From NCBI GenBank assembly GCA_949738935.1, contig CATJCJ010000341.1, positions 16,445-80,444 of the forward strand: a stretch of 64,000 nt of DNA, given 5' to 3'. Shown one piece after another: positions 53,402 through 61,419 of the stretch (position 1 is its first letter; every line of letters begins with the position of its first letter). The translations under genes and the position numbers were made by a program. This DNA is from an uncultured Eubacteriales bacterium. Its GTDB lineage: Bacteria > Bacillota > Clostridia > Lachnospirales > CAG-274. Under the pieces are notes generated by a model, which was given only the letters and a program-made list of their open reading frames with translations, had not been told where the DNA came from and made no database searches.

Positions 53402-55981
53402 TCACTTTAAATCATACATAGTCTTCCCAAGAATCTCAAAAGCTTTTTCTTTTGGCATAGGCTTTCCCATATAAAATCCCTGACCAATATCACATCCTTT
53501 ATTATTAAGCCATTCAAGCTGTTCAATTTCCTCAATGCCTTCCGCGATAATATGAAGATTAATGCTCTGAGCTAAACTTATTATAAGAGAAAGAATATCT
53601 TCATTCGTATTTTTATCCAAAATACTGTCAGTAAAAGATTTGTCAATTTTCAAAACATCTAGCGGCATTTGTTTCAAATAGTATAAAGACGAATATCCCG
53701 TACCAAAATCATCAAGAGCGAATCGAATACCATACTGATTTAAAGCTTTAATTTTGTTTACAGTTTCATCAATCGACTTTATAAAAACCGACTCTGTTAT
53801 CTCAAGTTTTATATTTTTAGGATTAATTTGTTTTTCCTCAAGAGTTCCAATAATAAAATCGACAAAATCATCGCACATCATCTGAACAACAGAAACATTA
53901 ACCGATATACATAAATCATTATAGCCCTTTTCAATAAGCTCATTAATAAAGTCACAAGTTTTTTCAAAAGCAAATTTTCCTATAGGTATAATCATCTGAT
54001 TTTTTTCCGCTTGAGGGATAAACTTATCAGGTTGAACAAACCCCCTGCTTGGGCTTCGCCATCTTATAAGAGCCTCAAAACCATAAAGCTCACCGGAATT
54101 TATAACATATTGAGGCTGATAATAGAGAACAAACTCATTATTCTCAACAGCGCTTTTCAAATCGTTCTCAATATTTATGAGTTCATACAACTCATTTTTC
54201 ATTGAGTTGTTAAAATATTTAAATCTGTTTTTACCTTCCCCCTTAGCCGCCTGAAGAGCTATATCGGCACATTTGAAAAGTTCAGTATAAGTTACCCCGT
54301 CATCAGGATACATACTGATACCCATACTAATAGAAAGATTTAATTTAATATTATTTATCTGATACTCATTCTCAATAACATCAAAAATACGCCTGACATA
54401 AGTTTTGACTTCAGTCCCATTTTCAGGATTCTCATAAAATATAACAAACTCGTCGCCGCTTCTTTTGCATATCTTAGCTTTTTGACTACCCATACTTAAG
54501 AGTCTGTTACTCAAATCCACTATAAATTTGTCACCGACATTATGCCCAAACATATCATTTATATACTTAAAATTGTCAACATCAATATATATAAAAGCGC
54601 TTCCCGCGGAGAAATCATTTGTTACAGTAAAGTTATTAAAATATTCCTCAAGATAAACAAGATTATTAAGTCCCGTAAGCTGGTCAAAATAAGCGAGCTT
54701 TTGAATTTTTTTCTCATAATCTTTCAAATTCGATATATTTGTGCCAACAAACTCAATTTGATTAAGCTCATTATTTACATCAGAATTCCATAAAATATAA
54801 GTCTTGCCTCCCACACTGCTCACAAGAGGCATATCAAGCTGTTCTCCTAAAGAAACCGAATTAATGACACTTTCGAAATAAGCGTCAAACTTTGAATAAT
54901 ACTCGTCAGGAATAACGCTGTATATAGACATCTCTTTAATCTCATTTTCATTAAATCCAATAATTTTAACAAAATTTTCATTACAATCAATTATACCTCC
55001 GTTAAAATTCATTTTAAAAGTTATGATATTAGAACTGCTTATAACAAAATCTCTTTTTTTCTTCTCATTTTTAATATACAGATTAATTCTGGATGAGTAC
55101 GTCAAAAAAATTACGGCTGTCAAAACAGCGAATAACACAATTATTGTGGTAACAGCGTTAAAAAAATATATATCATCATAAAGGACATTCTCAGGAATGA
55201 CCGCTGTCAAAATCCAATCACTTTCCTCAAATGTTCTGAAAAAAGTTTTCATATCCCTGTCATTATACACAAATTTCTTTTCTCCCGATAAAATCTCAAA
55301 AGCGTGATTTTGTATCGCCTCAATTATGCCAAACTCCTCATCCGCTCTAGAAATTATCCCGTTTTTACCGATGCTTTTCGAGACATCGGAATTACCAGCA
55401 ATATTATTGACATCCGTTATAAAAACAGCGCTTCCCACGCCAAAATCAAGAGCTCCGATAAGTTCTTTAAGATACTCGGCGTCATAAAAAACAACAATAA
55501 TTTTCTCAATCCCACCTTTTTCATCTCTAACAGGAGAAGCGACAGCCGTAATCCATTTTTTACAGCTATCATCATATAAAAGTCCGCTGATTCCAATAGA
55601 ACCCTTACAAGCCTTTCTATAATAATCATATTCCCCCATATACAAAATATCACCATTATCAGAAACACACTTTCCATCGACATTTCCTATAAAAACAGTT
55701 TGGCAAACAAGATACTCTTTAATAACAGGTAAAATCTCATTATAATCAACACCAGAATTTTTATATTTAAAATTAATATCAGAAATTGTTTTTATCTCAT
55801 TTAATTTACTATTTATATTAACCTCAACAGTTTGAGCGGCAAATTCAAGTTTATCAGAAACATAATTATTTGTAAGTTCAATAAAATTAAGATAAATATA
55901 TCTATAATAGAGAAGATAAAAAATAACAATCAAAACTATACTTATAAAAAATTTAAAATACCTTTTACTTTTTACATTCAA
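53402..55981 (-). CDS. Membrane sensor with PAS, GGDEF and EAL domains (c-di-GMP turnover)
   Basis: About 859 residues. Two membrane helices (about residues 7-30 and 275-300 of the shortened form) enclose a dCache-like extracellular sensor. A PAS domain (about 320-430), a GGDEF domain and an EAL domain follow. The cyclase signature is SGDEF (KRSGDEFVIF) rather than GGDEF. The EAL motif is intact (YGFEALIRW) with DDFGTGYSS and the catalytic Glu region KLEITESV, so phosphodiesterase activity is likely. TTG 55981 with GGAG nine bases upstream is preferred over the track start 55996. It may feed the PilZ protein at 10942. Confidence 0.9.
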   Translation of the reverse strand: MNVKSKRYFKFFISIVLIVIFYLLYYRYIYLNFIELTNNYVSDKLEFAAQTVEVNINSKLNEIKTISDINFKYKNSGVDYNEILPVIKEYLVCQTVFIGNVDGKCVSDNGDILYMGEYDYYRKACKGSIGISGLLYDDSCKKWITAVASPVRDEKGGIEKIIVVFYDAEYLKELIGALDFGVGSAVFITDVNNIAGNSDVSKSIGKNGIISRADEEFGIIEAIQNHAFEILSGEKKFVYNDRDMKTFFRTFEESDWILTAVIPENVLYDDIYFFNAVTTIIVLFAVLTAVIFLTYSSRINLYIKNEKKKRDFVISSSNIITFKMNFNGGIIDCNENFVKIIGFNENEIKEMSIYSVIPDEYYSKFDAYFESVINSVSLGEQLDMPLVSSVGGKTYILWNSDVNNELNQIEFVGTNISNLKDYEKKIQKLAYFDQLTGLNNLVYLEEYFNNFTVTNDFSAGSAFIYIDVDNFKYINDMFGHNVGDKFIVDLSNRLLSMGSQKAKICKRSGDEFVIFYENPENGTEVKTYVRRIFDVIENEYQINNIKLNLSISMGISMYPDDGVTYTELFKCADIALQAAKGEGKNRFKYFNNSMKNELYELINIENDLKSAVENNEFVLYYQPQYVINSGELYGFEALIRWRSPSRGFVQPDKFIPQAEKNQMIIPIGKFAFEKTCDFINELIEKGYNDLCISVNVSVVQMMCDDFVDFIIGTLEEKQINPKNIKLEITESVFIKSIDETVNKIKALNQYGIRFALDDFGTGYSSLYYLKQMPLDVLKIDKSFTDSILDKNTNEDILSLIISLAQSINLHIIAEGIEEIEQLEWLNNKGCDIGQGFYMGKPMPKEKAFEILGKTMYDLK

Positions 55982-56232
55982 ACACTTCATCTCCAAATAA
56001 AAATATGTATATAAAATATACTTTTTAACAAAAACAAAAATTGAAATAAAACATCAACAAATTATTTTTCATTGCTTATACCTAAAGATTATAATTTTCC
56101 CGCGTAAGCGTAAAATATTAATTATACAATAATTTTAGCAAAAAACAACAAATTTTACAAGTAATTTATCAAAAAAGTTTAAAAACAACAAATTATACCA
56201 GAAATTCCGCGAATATTTTATATTGTAATTTA

Positions 56233-56331
56233 TAATAGACCTCCTTGGAAAATGGAAAATTGACAGATGAGAGCATATCAGAAAAATATTCTCTCATCTG
56301 TCAATTTTCCATTTTCCGAGAAAGTCTATTA
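56233..56331. repeat. Palindrome with 27-bp perfect stem and TAATAGAC ends
   Basis: GGAAAATGGAAAATTGACAGATGAGAG pairs perfectly with its inverse at 56291-56317 over a 17-nt loop. Outside the stem are TAATAGACCTCCTT and GAGAAAGTCTATTA, the same terminal octamer as family A. The stem core differs from all other copies in the window. The absence of any mismatch suggests recent origin or selection on pairing. Confidence 0.85.
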
Positions 56332-56351
56332 GTCAAATAATTCAAATTCCC

Positions 56352-56381
56352 TTGACTTTTAAATATGCGGTATGATAATAT
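56352..56381 (+). promoter_or_regulatory. Candidate promoter for trpB2
   Basis: TTGACT, 18-bp spacer, TAATAT on the plus strand. The transcript would start near 56388 and include the palindrome at 56416-56497 before the ribosome site. Confidence 0.5.
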
Positions 56382-56415
56382 TATGAGAAAGTTAATTTAT
56401 TTTAAAAGTAATGCC

Positions 56416-56497
56416 AATAAACCTGTTTGGTAACCCAAGCAATAACAAGAAAATGTCTGTAAAACGGCGCTGAGAATGTTATCGAACAGGTCTATTA
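56416..56497. repeat. Family A palindrome, diverged copy in the trpB2 leader
   Basis: 82 bp with arms AATAAACCTGTTTGGTAACCC and TGTTATCGAACAGGTCTATTAT. The interior (AATAACAAGAAAATGTCTGTAAAACGGCGCTGAG) is a shortened, altered core. It lies 27 bp before the trpB2 start codon. Confidence 0.75.
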
Positions 56498-56524
56498 TAT
56501 AAAAATATAGAAAAGGTGAGGAAA

Positions 56525-57907
56525 ATGCGTAACGAAATACCATACAAAATATATCTTGATGAAAATGAAATGCCCAAAAAATGGTACAACATTCGAGCCG
56601 ATATGAAAAACAAACCAGCTCCATTGTTAAATCCCGAAACCCTAAAACCAATGACCGCCAAGGAATTGGAAGCTGTCTTCTGCGAAGAGCTTGTACAGCA
56701 AGAATTAAACGATAAAGACCCTTATATAGACATTCCAGATGAAATACAAAAATTTTATAAAATGTATCGTCCGTCGCCATTAGTCCGAGCATACTGTCTT
56801 GAGGAAAAATTACAAACTCCAGCGAAAATTTATTATAAATTTGAGGGCAACAACACAAGCGGAAGTCATAAACTAAATTCCGCCATAGCTCAAGCCTATT
56901 ACGCAAAAAAACAGGGGTTAAAAGGCGTCACAACCGAAACGGGAGCTGGACAATGGGGAACAGCCCTATCAATGGCTTGTTCATATTTTGACCTTGATTG
57001 TAAAGTATATATGGTAAAAGTGTCTTATGAGCAAAAACCGTTCAGACGAGAAGTTATGCGTACTTACGGGGCAAGTGTAACGCCATCTCCCTCAAACAGC
57101 ACACAAGTCGGGCGTAAAATCTTAAAACAACATCCAAACACAAGCGGCAGTTTAGGCTGTGCCATTTCAGAAGCGGTAGAAGTCGCGACTACAAACGAGG
57201 GATACCGATATGTACTTGGAAGTGTGTTAAATCAAGTTCTTCTGCATCAATCAATAATAGGTCTTGAGACAAAAACAGCTATGGATAAATTTGCGATAAA
57301 ACCAGATGTAATAATTGGCTGTGCCGGGGGCGGCTCAAACCTTGGCGGTTTAATCGCCCCATTTATGGGAGAAAAAATAAAAGGAAACGCTGACTATGAG
57401 TTCATCGCTGTAGAACCGGCTTCCTGTCCAAGTTTTACAAGGGGCAAATTCGCGTACGATTTCTGTGACACGGGTATGGTATGTCCTCTCGCGAAAATGT
57501 ATACTCTTGGAAGCGGTTTTATTCCCTCATCAAATCATGCCGGCGGACTTCGCTACCATGGTATGAGCTCAACACTCTCCCAGCTCTACAACGACGGACT
57601 TATGAAAGCTGTTGCTGTAGAACAAACATCCGTATTTGAGGCGGCACAAAAATTCGCCAGAATTGAGGGAATACTTCCCGCTCCCGAGAGCAGCCACGCT
57701 ATAAAGGCAGCTATAGACGAAGCGTTAAAGTGCAAAGAAACAGGGGAAGAAAAAACAATTCTTTTCGGCTTAACAGGAACAGGTTATTTTGACATGGTAG
57801 CGTATCAAAAATTTAACGACAATGAAATGTCTGATTACATTCCAACAGACGATGACCTCAAAAATGGTTTTGATAATATTCCAAAATTTCCGGGAAATGA
57901 GTTTTAA
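56525..57907 (+). CDS. TrpB2-type (TrpB-like) PLP-dependent tryptophan synthase beta chain
   Basis: 460 residues, longer than TrpB1 (about 400), with the extended N-terminus typical of TrpB2 (MRNEIPYKIYLDENEMPKKWYNIRADM). The PLP lysine lies in EGNNTSGSHKLNSAIAQAYYAK, the phosphate loop is GCAGGGSNLGG, and HxGGLRYHGMSS is characteristic of the TrpB2 group. It condenses indole with serine. No trpA or other trp gene is adjacent, so it probably salvages indole. ATG 56525 is preferred over GTG 56516. Confidence 0.9.
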   Translation: MRNEIPYKIYLDENEMPKKWYNIRADMKNKPAPLLNPETLKPMTAKELEAVFCEELVQQELNDKDPYIDIPDEIQKFYKMYRPSPLVRAYCLEEKLQTPAKIYYKFEGNNTSGSHKLNSAIAQAYYAKKQGLKGVTTETGAGQWGTALSMACSYFDLDCKVYMVKVSYEQKPFRREVMRTYGASVTPSPSNSTQVGRKILKQHPNTSGSLGCAISEAVEVATTNEGYRYVLGSVLNQVLLHQSIIGLETKTAMDKFAIKPDVIIGCAGGGSNLGGLIAPFMGEKIKGNADYEFIAVEPASCPSFTRGKFAYDFCDTGMVCPLAKMYTLGSGFIPSSNHAGGLRYHGMSSTLSQLYNDGLMKAVAVEQTSVFEAAQKFARIEGILPAPESSHAIKAAIDEALKCKETGEEKTILFGLTGTGYFDMVAYQKFNDNEMSDYIPTDDDLKNGFDNIPKFPGNEF

Positions 57908-57977
57908 TAAAAAGTTAAGCAAAAACTATCGTTTTTGCCTGAAAATCTATTATTCTTTCTGCGAAACGCGGTTTCGC

Positions 57978-58100
57978 TTAGAGCCTATCTAAAAACTATT
58001 AAAATATCCAAAAAATCAGTGAAAATAAAATCATTACGCTCCAAAATGATTTTATTTTCGCTGATTTTTTATGTATATTTTGTTTTTAGACAGGTTCTAA
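57978..58100. repeat. Palindromic element family B, copy 2 (best preserved)
   Basis: 123 bp. TTAGAGCCTATCTAAAAACTATTAAAATATCCAAAAAATCAGTGAAAATAAAATCATT pairs with its inverse across a short loop (ACGCTCCAA), giving a stem of about 55 bp with few mismatches. Ends are TTAGAxCCTxTCTAAAAAC and GTTTTTAGACAGGTTCTAA. Collinear with 47935-48045. Confidence 0.9.
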
Positions 58101-58129
58101 GTGATAACGCTTGTAAGTGATAACGCTTG
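58098..58129 (+). repeat. Exact 16-bp tandem duplication at a palindrome junction
   Basis: TAAGTGATAACGCTTG occurs twice in direct succession (58098-58113 and 58114-58129), starting within the last bases of the family B element. Confidence 0.9.
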
Positions 58130-58182
58130 ACAAAAGATTTTTTTTCAAGCGTTATTGCGGAGACTATTAAACAAGTCTATTA
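58101..58182. repeat. Partial family A element fused to family B copy 2
   Basis: The right end GCGTTATTGCGGAGACTATTAAACAAGTCTATTA matches the right arm of the family A copy at 53341. The left arm is missing; instead a hairpin GATAACGCTTGA / TCAAGCGTTATT with TTGACAAAAGATTTTTT, part of the family A middle arm, directly follows family B. Confidence 0.7.
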
Positions 58183-58215
58183 ATAAATCGGATTGCTATA
58201 ATTTTCAGATACACT

Positions 58216-58947
58216 CTAATAAACATTCTTTTCAAATATCTTTTCAAACTCTTCTTCAGAAAGTTCTCTTGTTTCCCCTTCAGCGATACTTTCATCAAGC
58301 GTAAGTCCGCCAAATCCAACTCTTTTTAAGTATAAAACTTTTTTCCCAACAGCGGCAAACATTTTTTTAATCTGATGAAATTTTCCCTCAGCAATATCAA
58401 CAAAAACATCTGTTTCGTTTTCCCTCACAGCAAATATATCAAGTTTAGCACTTTTGCAAACCTCATTATTTTCCAGCTCAACACCTTTTATAAAAATCTC
58501 AATATCTTTCTCAGAAACAATCCCTGACACAGTTGAAAAATATCTCTTCCAAATATGTTTTTTAGGTGAAAGTGTATTATGAGCGAATTCTCCGTCATTA
58601 GTTAAAATAAGAAGTCCGACAGTATTTTTATCAAGCCTTCCAACAGGAAAAACATGAAACTTTTTATATTTTTCAGGTAAAATATCAATTACTGTTTTTT
58701 CCGACTTATCCTCCGTAGCAGAAATAACTCCCGATGGTTTATTCATAACAAGATAAATATATTTTTTATAGATAATATTTTCCCCATCAACACAAATTAA
58801 ATTTTTATCTGTGTCAATTTTAACATCACTTTTTACAACAACTTTTCCATCAACTGTAACTTTACCAAATTTAACAAGTTTTTTTATATCTTTTCTACTT
58901 CCAACCCCGCAATTTGAAAGCATTTTGTCAACTCTTATAACAGCCAT
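58216..58947 (-). CDS. RsuA/RluB-family 16S/23S rRNA pseudouridine synthase
   Basis: 243 residues. An N-terminal S4 RNA-binding domain (IRVDKMLSNCGVGSRKDIKKLVKFGKVTVDGKVV) precedes the synthase domain with the catalytic Asp in FPVGRLDKNTVGLLILTNDGEFAHNTLSPKKH. The family is clear, but RsuA (16S) versus RluB/E/F specificity cannot be assigned with certainty; overall length fits RsuA. ATG 58947 has GGAGGTGG upstream; the track start is 11 codons too long. Confidence 0.9.
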   Translation of the reverse strand: MAVIRVDKMLSNCGVGSRKDIKKLVKFGKVTVDGKVVVKSDVKIDTDKNLICVDGENIIYKKYIYLVMNKPSGVISATEDKSEKTVIDILPEKYKKFHVFPVGRLDKNTVGLLILTNDGEFAHNTLSPKKHIWKRYFSTVSGIVSEKDIEIFIKGVELENNEVCKSAKLDIFAVRENETDVFVDIAEGKFHQIKKMFAAVGKKVLYLKRVGFGGLTLDESIAEGETRELSEEEFEKIFEKNVY

Positions 58948-59321
58948 AATCCACCTCCAAAAAAGTAAAACTTCATACATCTCTGAAATTCCTTTCCCTT
59001 ATATAGTACACTTAAATTCATTTACTTTCAAGTACAAAAACTTTTATAGAACCCACATTATTTATATATTTTCTCAAATTTTTAACTATAATAATCTTTC
59101 CATATCAGTATCTTTATGTTATAATGTATATGATATTTACAAATTACAACAATTCCAGTTGAATTTCATAAAAATATATAAGCCTCCGTCGGATACGTAC
59201 CTGTGCGAATGGCATAAGATGATTACATCAGTTGCGCTCAGCGTAAAGACGGTATTGATATCACTTATATAAAAATACTATACGATAACATTTTATAATT
59301 AACGTAAGGAGAAAATTTCCT
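58948..59321. other. 374-bp divergent region before ktrB
   Basis: It contains a possible ktrB promoter (59097-59125) and a less AT-rich patch at about 59179-59270 whose composition differs from its surroundings. I looked for a c-di-AMP (ydaO) riboswitch, common before ktr genes, and did not find its conserved motifs. Confidence 0.6.
59097..59125 (+). promoter_or_regulatory. Candidate ktrB promoter
   Basis: TTTCCA, 17-bp spacer, TATAAT. Perfect -10 but weak -35. It implies a leader of about 190 nt. Confidence 0.4.
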
Positions 59322-60713
59322 ATGATAAGAAAAATTTTTATCAAATTAAAGCCTACACAAATTATTGTAATGGGTTTTTTAATCTTAAATCTAATCGGAG
59401 CGATTCTCTTGGTAATGCCATTTTCCTGCGCCGATGGAAAAGAAACAACTTTTACAGACGCTCTTTTCACCTCAACCTCAGCGTTATGTGTCACAGGATT
59501 ATCTGTTGTAAATACATTGGAGCATTGGACAGTCATAGGGAAATGTATCATATTATTTTTAATTCAAATCGGCGGAATAGGATTTATGACGATTGTAACA
59601 ACTATACTTGTTATACTTGGCAAAAAAATCACTCTCAAAGAACGAGTTGTTATGCAAGAATCTTTCAATCTTGATACCTTTCAAGGAATGGTTTCTTTCG
59701 CTAAAAAAATAATTTTAGGAACATTTATATTTGAGGGAATCGGAGCTATTTTACTCTCCATAAAATTTATACCAAAATATGGGTTTATATCAGGACTTTT
59801 TCGAGGAATTTTTCACTCTGTATCCGCTTTTTGTAACGCCGGTTTTGATATTTTAGGAAACAACAGTATTATATCATATTCCAATGACTGGTATATAAAC
59901 ATAATACTTTCATTACTTATAATAATTGGAGGACTTGGTTTCATAGTTTGGGTTGATATAGTGAAAGTAATAAAAAATTGTAAAGGTAAAAAACTTGCCT
60001 TAAGAAAAAAATTTGTTAATTTATCTCTTCACAGCAAATTAGTCCTGTCAATATCATTAACATTAATTTTATTCGGCTGGATATATATTTTTTTAAGCGA
60101 ATATGACAATCCCTTAACTTTAGGAAATATGAATTTCGGTGAAAAAATACTAGCCTCATTTTTTCAATCTGTAACACTGAGAACAGCCGGTTTTGCCGCG
60201 ATTGAGCAGGGAAATTTAACATACTCATCAAAACTTATAGGGATTATACTTATGATGATAGGAGGTTCCTCCGGAAGTACAGCTGGAGGAATGAAAACGG
60301 TAACAATAGGTGTAATAATAATAGCTATACTTTCCGTTATAAGAGGAAATGACTCTCTTTCAATCTTCAAAAAAAGTATATCGTTTAACACTCTTCAAAA
60401 AGCTCTTACGGTTGTTGTTATGATGATAGGCTTTTTACTTATACTAACCATAACCCTATCATTTACGGAAAAAAATATTAACTATAATTATGAGTTTATG
60501 GATTTATTTTATGAGTCAGCCTCAGCATTGGGAACAGTTGGGCTTTCACTCGGAATAACGCCATACCTTTCATTGTTTGGAAAAATAGCAATATGTATCG
60601 GAATGTTTATCGGAAGACTTGGCCCTGTAACAATCGCCGTAGCTCTCGCCTCAAAAAAGAAGTCAGGAAAAAATCTTTTACACTATCCGGAAGAGAGAAT
60701 ATTTGTTGGATAA
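59322..60713 (+). CDS. ktrB: KtrB/TrkH-type potassium channel subunit
   Basis: 463 residues in about eight to ten membrane segments, with four pore-loop motifs of the SKT family: TSTSALCVTGLS, HSVSAFCNAGFD, QSVTLRTAGFAA and ESASALGTVGLS. The pore Gly residues and a glycine-rich GGSSGSTAGGMKT loop are present. It forms the ion path of a K+ (or Na+-coupled K+) uptake system gated by KtrA. ATG follows AAGGAG. ktrA follows after 45 bp. Confidence 0.94.
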   Translation: MIRKIFIKLKPTQIIVMGFLILNLIGAILLVMPFSCADGKETTFTDALFTSTSALCVTGLSVVNTLEHWTVIGKCIILFLIQIGGIGFMTIVTTILVILGKKITLKERVVMQESFNLDTFQGMVSFAKKIILGTFIFEGIGAILLSIKFIPKYGFISGLFRGIFHSVSAFCNAGFDILGNNSIISYSNDWYINIILSLLIIIGGLGFIVWVDIVKVIKNCKGKKLALRKKFVNLSLHSKLVLSISLTLILFGWIYIFLSEYDNPLTLGNMNFGEKILASFFQSVTLRTAGFAAIEQGNLTYSSKLIGIILMMIGGSSGSTAGGMKTVTIGVIIIAILSVIRGNDSLSIFKKSISFNTLQKALTVVVMMIGFLLILTITLSFTEKNINYNYEFMDLFYESASALGTVGLSLGITPYLSLFGKIAICIGMFIGRLGPVTIAVALASKKKSGKNLLHYPEERIFVG

Positions 60714-60758
60714 CAAATTTTATTATCAAAAAGTTTAATAATAAAACGGAGGAAAATT

Positions 60759-61409
60759 ATGTCTAAAAACGAACAATTTGCTGTATTAGGATTAGGAAGA
60801 TTTGGTCAAAGCATAGCGACAACTCTTGTTGATAACGGATGCGATGTTTTGTGTGTTGATAAAAGCATAGAAGCTGTAAACGAAATGAGCAAATACGCCA
60901 GCAATGTAACACGGGCTGATGTTTCAGATGTTCACGCAATGGCGGCACTTGGCTTAAACAATTTTGACGTTGTAATAATAGCAATAGGAGAAAATATGGA
61001 AGCGGCAATTATGGCAACGCTAATAGCAAAAGAAATGGGGGTAAAAACAGTAATAACAAAAGCTAAAAGTGACATTCAAAAATCTATACTTCAAAAAGTC
61101 GGAGCTGATAGAGTTGTTCTTCCTGAAAGAGATATGGGAATAAGAATCGCGACAAATTTAATAACTACAAATATAATCGATTTTATAAACCTTTCCGATA
61201 AATTTGCCATAGCGGAAATTGAACCCAGAAAGGAATGGGTAGGTGTTTCTTTAAGAAAATCCAATATCAGAGCGGATTACGGCTTAAACATAGTAGCGAT
61301 AAAAAGACATAATGATATACTAGTTTCCCCAAAAGCGGAGGAAATTATAGACGCTCACGATATTTTAGTAGTAATAGGCACAAGCGGAGATATTCAAAAT
61401 ATAAAATAA
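60759..61409 (+). CDS. ktrA: KtrA/TrkA-type RCK gating subunit
   Basis: 216 residues. An N-terminal Rossmann RCK_N domain (QFAVLGLGRFGQSIATTLVDNGCDVLCVDKSIE, GxGxxG) and a C-terminal RCK_C domain (WVGVSLRKSNIRADYGLNIVAIKRHNDILVSPKAEEIIDAHDILVVIG). The octameric ring binds ATP/ADP and gates KtrB; RCK_C domains often bind c-di-AMP, which fits a monoderm host. GGAGG before ATG. Confidence 0.95.
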   Translation: MSKNEQFAVLGLGRFGQSIATTLVDNGCDVLCVDKSIEAVNEMSKYASNVTRADVSDVHAMAALGLNNFDVVIIAIGENMEAAIMATLIAKEMGVKTVITKAKSDIQKSILQKVGADRVVLPERDMGIRIATNLITTNIIDFINLSDKFAIAEIEPRKEWVGVSLRKSNIRADYGLNIVAIKRHNDILVSPKAEEIIDAHDILVVIGTSGDIQNIK

Positions 61410-61419
61410 GGATAATAAA

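Larger units (their letters stand above)
55982..56524. other. 543-bp divergent region between the GGDEF-EAL gene and trpB2
   Basis: No gene. It contains a perfect 27-bp-stem palindrome with family A-like ends (56233-56331), a promoter for trpB2 (56352-56381), and a degenerate family A element (56416-56497) in the trpB2 leader. Confidence 0.7.
57908..58215. other. 308-bp gap between trpB2 and the rsuA-like gene
   Basis: Convergent genes. It contains two small hairpins (GCAAAAAC-tatc-GTTTTTGC at 57919-57938 and GCGAAACGCGGTTTCGC at 57961-57977), family B copy 2, and a fused half of family A. Confidence 0.75.

Noticed and set aside
56382-56524. T-box or trp attenuator before trpB2
   Set aside because: No T-box consensus, specifier loop or Trp-rich leader peptide; the hairpin present belongs to the dispersed repeat family.
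58948-59321. c-di-AMP (ydaO/yuaA) riboswitch before ktrB
   Set aside because: The conserved riboswitch blocks could not be located. The CCGTCGGA string alone is not enough.
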